DNA from: Desulfosarcinaceae bacterium
GTDB taxonomy: Bacteria; Desulfobacterota; Desulfobacteria; Desulfobacterales; Desulfosarcinaceae
DNA length: 64,000 nucleotides
Reading direction: 5' to 3'
NCBI GenBank assembly: GCA_030066015.1
Contig: JASJCL010000002.1
Coordinates: forward strand, 1-64,000
The position numbers and the translations under genes were made by a program. Of the stretch, positions 26,978 through 35,113 are shown in pieces. Numbering within the stretch: position 1 is the first letter of the stretch; every line of letters starts with the position of its first letter. Below the pieces are notes generated by a model. That model did not search any database. It was not told where the DNA came from and saw only the letters and a program-made list of their open reading frames with translations.

Positions 26978-27994
26978 ATGAAACGTCTCGTATTGATTGT
27001 TGACGACAATCAGGAGATGCTTTTTACCCTCAAAGACGGCCTCGAGAAGTATGCGGAAGCCTTCACCGTCATGATCTCGGGCGATGGTGTCGATGCCGTT
27101 CAAAAGATGCGACAACATGCGGTCTCCATGGTCGTCACCGACTTGAAAATGCCGCGCATGGACGGCATCTCGCTTCTCAGTACGATCACCAAGGATTTCC
27201 CCGGGACACCCGTCATCGTTATGACCGGATACATTACCAACGACGTACAACAAAGAGCACGCCAGTCGGGCGCGGCCGATTATATCGAAAAGCCCTTTTT
27301 AGTGGACGATCTGGCGACCAAAATATTCGCCGTGATACGGAATGAGGCGGATGGGGGAAAACTCCAAAACGTCACCCCCAGTATTTTCCTGCAATTGGTA
27401 TCCGCGGAGGAGAAGACGTGTACCATTCGACTTGCCTGCTGTGCCACCGGACTCAGTGGGGTGCTCTTTTTCCGAGCGGGCGAGTTGGTCCAAGCCCGCT
27501 ACGCGGGTCGCTCCGGAGAGGCTGCCGCTTTTGAAATCTTTGCCTGGGACGCCGTGGATCTGGCCATACAGAATCAATGTGATGTTCACACCAACGTCAT
27601 CAACAAGGACGTTCAGGCCGTCTTTCTGGAGGCCCTGCGCCGCAAAGACGAAACCGAGGCGGCCGCCCCCATAGCACCGACGCCCGAAAGCGCCCCAGCG
27701 ACCCCCACCGTTCCCGTAGGGGATGCCGGTGTCCTGAAGATCCGCCAGCAGATCGAAGCCGGCGTCGGTCCGCGCTCGGGGCTAGAAGACATCTATCAGG
27801 ACAATGCCTGGGCGGATCAACTGCGCCAGATGGCACGGCTGGGGGATGCACTCGGCGCCGGCCCGCTAAGGCTTGCTTACATCAACCGGGCCGAATCGGT
27901 CGATTTTATCCTGCTTCCCGGCGATCCCATTCATGTGGTCTCGATCCATCCGAAATCCCCCCGCGATCGTTTGGTGGAGGCCCTGTTGCGGTAA
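26978..27994 (+). CDS. response regulator with DUF4388/PATAN-like output
   Basis: 338 residues. An intact receiver domain (1-120) has acidic residues in IVDDNQE, the phospho-acceptor Asp55 in VVTDLKMPRMDG, Thr in IVMTGY and Lys in YIEKPF. The second domain (about 130-210) contains TGLSGVLFFRAGELVQARYAG, a DUF4388/PATAN pattern. After a Pro/Ala linker, the C-terminal part (LRLAYINRAESVDFILLPG) has a Roadblock-like strand pattern. GGGAGG precedes the ATG. It is probably phosphorylated by the small kinase of this island and acts by protein contact, since it has no DNA-binding domain. Confidence 0.8.
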   Translation: MKRLVLIVDDNQEMLFTLKDGLEKYAEAFTVMISGDGVDAVQKMRQHAVSMVVTDLKMPRMDGISLLSTITKDFPGTPVIVMTGYITNDVQQRARQSGAADYIEKPFLVDDLATKIFAVIRNEADGGKLQNVTPSIFLQLVSAEEKTCTIRLACCATGLSGVLFFRAGELVQARYAGRSGEAAAFEIFAWDAVDLAIQNQCDVHTNVINKDVQAVFLEALRRKDETEAAAPIAPTPESAPATPTVPVGDAGVLKIRQQIEAGVGPRSGLEDIYQDNAWADQLRQMARLGDALGAGPLRLAYINRAESVDFILLPGDPIHVVSIHPKSPRDRLVEALLR

Positions 27995-28079
27995 ACCCCC
28001 ATTTGGCAGGCTGACCGTCGTCATGGGGCGGGCCTACCGGATGACAAGGCCTCAGAAAACGGTTTCAAAGGTGGTGGAG

Positions 28080-28439
28080 ATGAAACAACATTTCGAAGAT
28101 TTACTCGGTACCGACGGTGTCTTGGGGCTGATGCTGCTGTCGTTCGAGGGCGAAGTCGTATTTACAGCTGATCCCACCAACCTGCTCCAAGCCGCGTCGG
28201 TGGTTGATGTCGCCTTGGAATTGTCCCGTTCCTTGACGGATGCCACCCAGGAGGCGGACATGGTTTTCCGCAACCTGCGGGTATATCTCCGCAAGACTCC
28301 CGCCGGCCCGCTGCTGGTAATCTTGGCCCCGACGGCCCCCATCGCGATGGTCCGGCTGCATTGTGACACCCTGATTCCCAACCTCAACCCCCAAGAACCC
28401 ACCAGCGGTTTGAAGCGCCTTCTCGGCCTATGGCGGTGA
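28080..28439 (+). CDS. second Roadblock-like protein
   Basis: From the ATG at 28080 (AGGTGGTGGAG upstream), 119 residues: GVLGLMLLSFEGEVVFTADP, a helix, MVFRNLRVYLRKTPAGPLLVIL and a terminal segment. The strand-helix order fits Roadblock/LC7, although it is more divergent than the protein at 20880. With two such proteins, homo- or heterodimers could regulate the single MglA. It lies between the PATAN-like response regulator and the binding lipoprotein. The start could be further upstream. Confidence 0.6.
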   Translation: MKQHFEDLLGTDGVLGLMLLSFEGEVVFTADPTNLLQAASVVDVALELSRSLTDATQEADMVFRNLRVYLRKTPAGPLLVILAPTAPIAMVRLHCDTLIPNLNPQEPTSGLKRLLGLWR

Positions 28440-28548
28440 CCAAATCGCGCCAGCTGTCAAACAGCGCACGGCGCCAGACCCTCGTCGAGGACCGGTCCAG
28501 CGCTTGCCTAGCTAATTGTCCAGTGAAACCTGAGTGGAAAGGATGACA

Positions 28549-29673
28549 ATGCGAAATCGTATGGCCTACCTATTGACGCTGGGGATCTTAATTGTCAGTT
28601 GTCTCTTGGCCTGCAACAATTCACGCAAGGATGACGCCCAAACCCGAAAGACGGATGCCAAAACGCTGGAAGCGCAGCTCAACCAGGCCCTGCCGGAAAG
28701 CAAACGCAAACGCGCGTTGGTACTACACAGCTATCATCCGGAATATGTGTGGGTGCAGGAGGTCAACAAGGGGATCGTGCAGGGGCTGTTAGAGGAGCGA
28801 TTCGAGGTGGAGAAGAATCTCAAGCTCGACTATTTTTATATGGACACGAAACGCAAGACCGACGAGAAGTGGAAACTTGAAGTGGCCGCCAAAGCCAAGG
28901 CCCATGTTGCTGCCACCAAACCCGATGTGGTGATCGCGGTAGACGACAATGCGCAGAAATATGTGGTCAAAGAGCTTGCCAATGGCGGCCCTCCCTTCAT
29001 TTTTTTGGGCGTGAACGCCGATCCCATGACCTACGGGTATTTGCGAAGTCTCGAAGTCCCGGGAGGTCAGGTGACCGGATCGATTGAACGGGAGCGCTTC
29101 GAGCAGAGCATCGCGTTGCTCCAGCGGCTGGTTCCGGGGGTTCGCAACTTGGCCATTTTATGTGACGACGGTCCCACCGGCATACCGATTATTGCACGGA
29201 TCGAGGAGAAGGCCGCCGCCATGGGGTTGAATATCGTCGCCGTCAAGCAGACCGGCAGCTTCAGCGAGTGGCAGCGGTACGTTCAGGAGATCCAAACACA
29301 GGCGGATGCCCTCCTCGTGATTGTCTATCACACCCTCAAAGATGATGCCGGTGCGCCGGTACACGAGAACACCGTTCTCAACTGGACCATCACCAACAGC
29401 AACCTGCCCGATCTGGGTTTTTGGTCATGGGCCGTGGAGGGGGGGCTGCTGTGCTCCGAGGCAATCTCCGGTTTCCAGCAAGGTCATTATGCTGCCACCG
29501 TTGCGGCCTACGTTCTATTGGGGCAATCTCCTGGGGAGTTTCCCGTTGACAAGCCCCAGCGAGGCGAGATGTGCGTCAATTTAGCGCGGGCAAAAATGTT
29601 GGGCATCGAGATCCCCTATGAACTGGCGCGAACCGCGACACTTTACCAGACTGTTGGCTCGGGTGACCAATGA
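28549..29673 (+). CDS. periplasmic ABC-type substrate-binding lipoprotein
   Basis: 374 residues. Lipoprotein signal ending in SCLLAC; the ATG at 28549 has AAAGG 7 nt upstream. The mature protein starts its binding fold with ALVLHSYHPEYVWVQEVNKG and has FIFLGVNADPMTYGY and VRNLAILCDDGPTG, as in the ABC_sub_bind (PF04392-like) family. No ABC permease or ATPase genes are nearby. It is flanked by signalling genes, so it may present its ligand to receptor 1 or 2 rather than feed a transporter. Confidence 0.78.
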   Translation: MRNRMAYLLTLGILIVSCLLACNNSRKDDAQTRKTDAKTLEAQLNQALPESKRKRALVLHSYHPEYVWVQEVNKGIVQGLLEERFEVEKNLKLDYFYMDTKRKTDEKWKLEVAAKAKAHVAATKPDVVIAVDDNAQKYVVKELANGGPPFIFLGVNADPMTYGYLRSLEVPGGQVTGSIERERFEQSIALLQRLVPGVRNLAILCDDGPTGIPIIARIEEKAAAMGLNIVAVKQTGSFSEWQRYVQEIQTQADALLVIVYHTLKDDAGAPVHENTVLNWTITNSNLPDLGFWSWAVEGGLLCSEAISGFQQGHYAATVAAYVLLGQSPGEFPVDKPQRGEMCVNLARAKMLGIEIPYELARTATLYQTVGSGDQ

Positions 29674-29800
29674 TGCCGGTCAGATCTACCTGTGAAAATA
29701 AGAGAACGCTTGATTCCGCAGTTCCCACAGGCAGCCTCAGCGGCGAATATACCTCGCGGCGTCTCAGCGCTGACCGTCAGTAGAGAAAAGGAGATTTTTG

Positions 29801-31153
29801 ATGTCGACAACTGAATCCTATTTGACCGCCGTCTGCCAAGCATGCGACAAACGCTACGGCATCTTGGCGCAGAATATCACCGGGAAAGGGGGCCGTTTTG
29901 TCTGCAGGAGCTGCGGTGCCATGGTCGTCGTTCACAAGGACGCGTCCGCGCCACCGGTGGAACATGGTGTGGAGAGCCTGCCGGATTGGGTCCATTCCGT
30001 TGAAAGCGATCGGACTGCAGAGATCGACGGCCAGGTGGGCACACCCGTGTCGGCGGTCTCGGATTCATCCCCTCATGCGACGCATCTGCTCGGTGCGGTA
30101 AGTGGTGAGCGAGCAGCCGCCGGGGGAGCGGCAACGGATCCCGCTTTTTACGGGACCGCCACGAGTGATCGGACTTCGGTCAGTGATGAACCGACCGTTA
30201 TTCGGGATCAGCAGGCCAAACCCGTATCGACCTCGGCTGATGCCGTCTCCGCACGCAGCGCCTACCGTTTCGGCCTCACCGCTAAATTTCTTCTGTTCAC
30301 CCTGACCCCGCTAGTCATCATCTCAGTTCTGAGCCTGCTCTATTCCATTGACAAGATGCTGACCTTCCAAAAAGCCACCATTGCGGAGAGCACTCATATC
30401 GTCAAAGGAATCAGCGAAGGGATGCTGCGCCAGATCGCCAACACCGTGGCCCGGCAGACACGTCAATACCTCTTCAGCCACCCAGATCTCAAACGGGAAG
30501 ATTTCAATCGCGATATCTACTTCAAGAAGGTGGCCATTCAGCGAGTGGGCATAACGGGCAATACCTCCCTGTATGAAGTCGCCGGTGCGGATGGCATCTG
30601 GCGGGCGTGGGCCGATATCGACGCGAAGCTCGTCGGCCGCAATCTGGCAGATTTGAAGGGCCAGCTCGGGAAGCACTTCGATACCTACTGGGAACTGCTC
30701 ACCGGTGTCAAGGCCGGCAAGATCGTCAGCGGCTACTACTATTGGCCCGACGATGAAGGCAATTTCCGAGAGAAGTACATGGTCTGCGCACCGGTCGAGG
30801 GGACCCCGTATGCGGTATCCGCTTCCATCTATGTCGACGAGATCACCGTGCCGTTGATGAAGATCGAAGAGCGCGGCACCGCTCTGGCCAGAGAGATGCG
30901 TAACAGCAATGCCGCCATCATGGGCGGGGGGCTGCTGCTGCTGGCGCTGATACTCTTCCTCTATGGCCGCGGACTGACCCAGAAGATCCATTCACTCTCG
31001 GCATGGGCCGACCGCATCAGCCTGGGGGAACTGGATCTGGAAACGTCTCCGGTGACTTCCAACGACGAGTTGGGCGAGCTCAGCGAGGCCATCGCCCGTA
31101 TGCAGGACAGCATCCGCCTATCCGTAGAGCGGCTGCGCACCCGACGGCGGTAG
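29801..31153 (+). CDS. zinc-ribbon / Cache / HAMP membrane receptor without output domain (receptor 2)
   Basis: 450 residues. A zinc ribbon at the N-terminus (Cys12, Cys15, Cys35, Cys38) is followed by a low-complexity linker of over 100 residues. TM1 is around residues 165-187, with a periplasmic Cache-type domain after it (GNTSLYEVAGADGIWRAWAD, GKIVSGYYYWPDDEGNF). TM2 (GGGLLLLALILFLYG) and HAMP follow. The protein ends with RMQDSIRLSVERLRTRRR, nearly the same tail as receptor 1, with no output module. AAAAGGAGA precedes the ATG. It is the last gene of the island and converges on an acyl-CoA synthetase gene. Confidence 0.8.
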   Translation: MSTTESYLTAVCQACDKRYGILAQNITGKGGRFVCRSCGAMVVVHKDASAPPVEHGVESLPDWVHSVESDRTAEIDGQVGTPVSAVSDSSPHATHLLGAVSGERAAAGGAATDPAFYGTATSDRTSVSDEPTVIRDQQAKPVSTSADAVSARSAYRFGLTAKFLLFTLTPLVIISVLSLLYSIDKMLTFQKATIAESTHIVKGISEGMLRQIANTVARQTRQYLFSHPDLKREDFNRDIYFKKVAIQRVGITGNTSLYEVAGADGIWRAWADIDAKLVGRNLADLKGQLGKHFDTYWELLTGVKAGKIVSGYYYWPDDEGNFREKYMVCAPVEGTPYAVSASIYVDEITVPLMKIEERGTALAREMRNSNAAIMGGGLLLLALILFLYGRGLTQKIHSLSAWADRISLGELDLETSPVTSNDELGELSEAIARMQDSIRLSVERLRTRRR

Positions 31154-31236
31154 CTGATGGGGGCGTTCCACACCACGATCCCGACTGGAGCTGGCCTTGC
31201 AGTGCGCAAATGCCGGTCGTCAGGTGCGGCTTCGGT

Positions 31237-32811
31237 TCAGATCTGAAAACTCTCCGCTTTGCCGCCGTATAATTTGCGCAGTTTGGGTTTCTCGATTTTA
31301 CCGGTGGGGTTCCGCGGTACGTCGCCGAAGATGAACTTGCGTGGGCGTTTATACCGCGGCAGGGCCTCGCAATGGGAGACGAGTTCCTCCTTGGAGAGGG
31401 TTTGATTGGTCTTGGGCTTGACGATGGCCGTGGCGATTTCGCCCAAGCGCAAGCTGGGCAGGCCGATGACAGCCACATCCTGCACCTTTGGGTGTGACTG
31501 GAGGAACTCTTCAATCTCCACAGGGTAGATATTCTCTCCCCCGGTAATGATCACGTCCTTTTTGCGATCCACCAGCCAGATGAACCCATCTTCATCCTCA
31601 CGGGCGATATCGCCCGTCAGCAGCCAGCCGTCTACCAGGGTTCTGGCGGTCTCCTTCGGGTTGCGATAGTAAGCCCGCATCACGCCGGGCCCCTTGACGG
31701 CCAGTTCCCCCGGTCGCCCCTTGGCCACCGGATCGTGCTGATCGTCGAGAATTTTATATTCCCAGTCGAAGCCAGGCCTGCCAATGGCGCCCACCTTGTG
31801 ATTGTTATCGATACCCAAATGCACACAACCGGGTCCGGTGGTTTCAGTGAGCCCGTAATTGGTGTCGTATTGATGGTGGGGGAAGGTCTTGCGCCACTCG
31901 CGCACCAGGCTTGGGGGGACCGGTTGAGCACCGATGTGCATTAGTCGCCATTGGTCCAACCGAAAGTTGTCCAGGCGCAGATCGCCGCTTTCGATGGCGA
32001 AAAGGATATCCAGTGCCCAGGGGACCAGTAGCCATACGACCGTTACACCCTCCTCTGAAATAGCTTCCATTATCCAGCGGGGCTCGATGCCCTTGAGGAT
32101 GACGGCTTTAGCGCCGACGATGAGGTTGCCGAACCAGTGCATTTTGGCCCCCGTGTGATAGAGGGGCGGGATCAGAAGGAAGTTGTCTGTCCGGGACTGA
32201 TGATGGTGTCGATTTTCGATGTAACAGGCCGACTCGAGGTTGCGGTGGCTGATCAATACGGCTTTGGGCATACCGGTGGTGCCAGAGGTGAAGTATAGGG
32301 CGGCGTCATCCTCCAGATTGAGCGGCACTTTCGGGTCGGCGGTGGGGGCCTCACCCATCAACTGCGCATATGCGGTAGCATAGATGGGGCGCAGCTTCTC
32401 GGGGCCGACAAAGATATAGTTCTCAACGCTGTTCCCCAACTCGGGACGGATGGTATCGATACGCTCAATGAACTCCTCTCCGAAGATGACGCATTTGGCC
32501 CCCGCCGTCTTGACGCAATTGCCGATCGTCTTGGCGACGAAGCGAAAGTTAAGGGGCACCGCCCAGGCGCCGGTGCGCAAGATGCCAAAATAGATGGGCA
32601 GCCACTCTATGCAATTCATGAGTAGATGGACCACCCGATCGCCTTTGCGAATGCCGTTTTGAATGAGGGCTTGGGCCACCTGGTTGGCTTGGTCGTCGAA
32701 GGCCTTCCAGGTAAGAGTGGTGCGGCGGTTCTTCTCCGGCTCGCGTTCGATCAGGGCGATATCGTCGCGGTACATGCGGGCATTGCGGGCCAGGATTTCA
32801 GTGATCAGCAT
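31237..32811 (-). CDS. acyl-CoA synthetase / AMP-dependent ligase
   Basis: 524 residues of the ANL superfamily, which activates a carboxylic acid to acyl-AMP and then acyl-CoA. AMP-binding motif YFTSGTTGMPKA; NYGLTETTG in the A5 region; the hinge motif GWLLTGDIAREDEDGFIWLVD; and the C-terminal lysine in PTGKIEKPKL. The substrate cannot be read from sequence; fatty or aromatic acids are possible. The ATG at 32811 is preferred because GGAGAGG precedes it. It is divergent from serA. Confidence 0.88.
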   Translation of the reverse strand: MLITEILARNARMYRDDIALIEREPEKNRRTTLTWKAFDDQANQVAQALIQNGIRKGDRVVHLLMNCIEWLPIYFGILRTGAWAVPLNFRFVAKTIGNCVKTAGAKCVIFGEEFIERIDTIRPELGNSVENYIFVGPEKLRPIYATAYAQLMGEAPTADPKVPLNLEDDAALYFTSGTTGMPKAVLISHRNLESACYIENRHHHQSRTDNFLLIPPLYHTGAKMHWFGNLIVGAKAVILKGIEPRWIMEAISEEGVTVVWLLVPWALDILFAIESGDLRLDNFRLDQWRLMHIGAQPVPPSLVREWRKTFPHHQYDTNYGLTETTGPGCVHLGIDNNHKVGAIGRPGFDWEYKILDDQHDPVAKGRPGELAVKGPGVMRAYYRNPKETARTLVDGWLLTGDIAREDEDGFIWLVDRKKDVIITGGENIYPVEIEEFLQSHPKVQDVAVIGLPSLRLGEIATAIVKPKTNQTLSKEELVSHCEALPRYKRPRKFIFGDVPRNPTGKIEKPKLRKLYGGKAESFQI

Positions 32812-33088
32812 GAAGCCTCTCCAAGTCGCCAACAGATTTCCGGGTCGCGGGGCGGCCGGAGGATCCGGCCGGTCCTATCCAGCGGTTGGCATAACAGAGA
32901 TCTCGCTCGACGGTCAACCGGCGCCGTGGCCAGCCTCCGCTATTGGGGCTTGAATCCGCACTTTTTTTTATCTAAGATGCGGTGCGATTCTCAGGGCCGC
33001 AAAGCCGTGTAAAAATTAAAGGATAGCGTCGGCCGCCTACCGCAATAAGGCCGGTGCGCTTGGGTGCCATAGGGAAAGGGAGTGATTG

Positions 33089-34675
33089 ATGAAAATCCTG
33101 GTGAGTGACGCTCTCGGCGATGCCGGGATCGAGATGTTCGAGGCCGCCGAGGGCCTGACAGTGGACGTCAAGACGGGTCTTGATCCCGATGCACTACGCG
33201 CCATCATCGGCGCCTACGATGCCCTCGTTATCCGCAGCGCTACGAAGGTCACCGCAGAACTGCTCAGTGCCGCCGACAGGCTCAAGGTCGTTGGGCGAGC
33301 CGGTATCGGGTTGGACAATGTGGATATCCCGGCGGCCACCCGCAAAGGCGTGGTGGTGATGAACACACCCACGGGCAACGTGGTCACCACCGCCGAACAC
33401 GCCATCGCCATGCTGTTGGCCCTATCCCGCAACATTCCTCAGGGCACCGGGTCCCTCAAGAACGGCCGATGGATCAAGAAACAGCTCCAGGGCCGAGAAG
33501 TTTATCAAAAGGTTCTGGGGGTGATCGGATTTGGTAAAATCGGCGCCATCGTCGCCGATCGCGCACGGGGTTTGAAAATGGAGGTGCTGGTTCACGATCC
33601 ATTCATCAATCCCGAGAAGGTCGAGAAGGCCGGCTTGCGGCCCGTCGATCTCGACGAACTTTACGCCACGTCCGACTACATCACGGTGCATGTACCCAAG
33701 TTAAAGGATACCGCGGGGCTGATCGACGCGGCCGCATTCGAGCGGATGAAAAACGGTGTCATGCTGATCAATTGCGCCCGCGGCGGCATCGTGGACGAAG
33801 CCGCTCTTTTGACCGCCCTCGAAACCGGGAAAGTGGCCGGCGCCGCGCTGGACGTGTTTGAAACCGAACCGCCGGGTGCTTCCCCCCTACTCGATCTGCC
33901 CCAGGTCATCTGCACCCCCCATCTGGGTGCGTCCACCAAGGAAGCGCAGACCAATGTGGCGGTCGCTGTGGCGGAGCAGATCATCGCCTATCTGCAGAAA
34001 GGCACCATCGTCAATGCCGTCAACGCGCCCTCTGTATCGGGGGCGCGGCTCAAGAAGGTGGCACCCTATCTATCCCTGGCGGACGCGCTGGGCGTGCTGC
34101 AGGCTCAGCTCTGCCAAGGCAGTATCATCGCGGTGGAGATTGCCTACATGGGCGATTTCAATGGGATGGACTTAAAGCCCATCAGCACCGCCGTGATTAA
34201 AGGCCTGCTCTCTGCCGTCGCGGCGGAGGGTGGGGTCAACATGGTCAATGCCCGCAGCCTGGCCGAGGAACGCGGCATCACCATCGCCGAGACCACCGGA
34301 GCGGCGGCGGCGGATTACTTGAACCTGCTCACCGTCAAGGTGACCACCACCGCCGGCACCCGTCTGGCGTCGGGCACCTTGTTCGGCAAGAAGGCTCCCC
34401 GTATTGTCCGGATAGACAAATTCCGGCTGGAAATGGTTCCCAAAGGCCATATGGCCCTGATCCACAACATCGACAAGCCGGGATCTATCGGTCAGATCGG
34501 CACCACTTTGGGACGCCACCAGATCAACATCGGGCGTATGCAGGTCGGCCAGGAGGAGGACGGGGACCGCAACATTATCTTTATGACCACCGACACGCCC
34601 ATCCCGCCGGCGGTGGCCGACGAGCTGCGGGCATTGTCCCTGGTCAAGACGGTGACGACCCTTGAGTTTGTCTGA
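33089..34675 (+). CDS. serA: D-3-phosphoglycerate dehydrogenase
   Basis: First step of serine synthesis. 528 residues, the long form: substrate and Rossmann domains (VLGVIGFGKIGAIVADRARG; catalytic region NCARGGIVDEAALL; CTPHLGASTKEAQ), an intervening regulatory domain, and a C-terminal ACT domain (MALIHNIDKPGSIGQIG). The ACT domain suggests feedback by serine. The start is ATG at 33089 with GGGAG upstream. Confidence 0.95.
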   Translation: MKILVSDALGDAGIEMFEAAEGLTVDVKTGLDPDALRAIIGAYDALVIRSATKVTAELLSAADRLKVVGRAGIGLDNVDIPAATRKGVVVMNTPTGNVVTTAEHAIAMLLALSRNIPQGTGSLKNGRWIKKQLQGREVYQKVLGVIGFGKIGAIVADRARGLKMEVLVHDPFINPEKVEKAGLRPVDLDELYATSDYITVHVPKLKDTAGLIDAAAFERMKNGVMLINCARGGIVDEAALLTALETGKVAGAALDVFETEPPGASPLLDLPQVICTPHLGASTKEAQTNVAVAVAEQIIAYLQKGTIVNAVNAPSVSGARLKKVAPYLSLADALGVLQAQLCQGSIIAVEIAYMGDFNGMDLKPISTAVIKGLLSAVAAEGGVNMVNARSLAEERGITIAETTGAAAADYLNLLTVKVTTTAGTRLASGTLFGKKAPRIVRIDKFRLEMVPKGHMALIHNIDKPGSIGQIGTTLGRHQINIGRMQVGQEEDGDRNIIFMTTDTPIPPAVADELRALSLVKTVTTLEFV

Positions 34676-34783
34676 CCTGAGCCAGCGCTCCGCTCAGGAC
34701 CAATTCTTACCGAGTGACCTCTATTCGCGTCGGTCTGCTTCGAGAGAAGGCCAAACGGGTCGGCCGGCGCAAGGGAGACAGAG

Positions 34784-35113
34784 ATGAGTGAGGAGAAAGG
34801 CTTTGTAATGAAGGAGGAGGCCGAGACCAAGTCCGATGCGACGACCAGCGCCGAGGAAAAGATGTTCCTGCCGGAGATCAATTTCGCCACCTTCGTCGTG
34901 TCGCTGAATTCATCGGCCCTGATGGCACTGGGACTGGTGGCGGACCCCATCACCAAGAAGACCACCAAAAACTTGGAATTGGCCAAGCAGACCATCGACA
35001 TCCTCGGCATGCTCAAGGAGAAAACCCAGGGCAACCTCACCTCCGACGAGGAGAACATGCTTCGGAGCGTCCTCTACGACCTGCGGATGCTGTATGTGAA
35101 AGAGAAAGGATGA
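34784..35113 (+). CDS. DUF1844-family protein
   Basis: 109 residues with a charged N-terminus. The family core is LPEINFATFVVSLNSSALMALG, then NLELAKQTIDILGMLKEKTQGNL and ENMLRSVLYDLRMLYV. This conserved small protein occurs widely in the phylum with no assigned function. GGGAGACAGAG precedes the ATG. The stop overlaps the htrA start (ATGA), so the two are translationally coupled. Confidence 0.85.
   Translation: MSEEKGFVMKEEAETKSDATTSAEEKMFLPEINFATFVVSLNSSALMALGLVADPITKKTTKNLELAKQTIDILGMLKEKTQGNLTSDEENMLRSVLYDLRMLYVKEKG

Noticed and set aside
32980-33075. GCAAAGCC-containing leader upstream of serA, resembling a piece of a cyclic-di-GMP riboswitch
   Set aside because: Only the short GCAAAGCC matches; the partner stem and receptor-loop sequences expected of the GEMM fold are not present in order.
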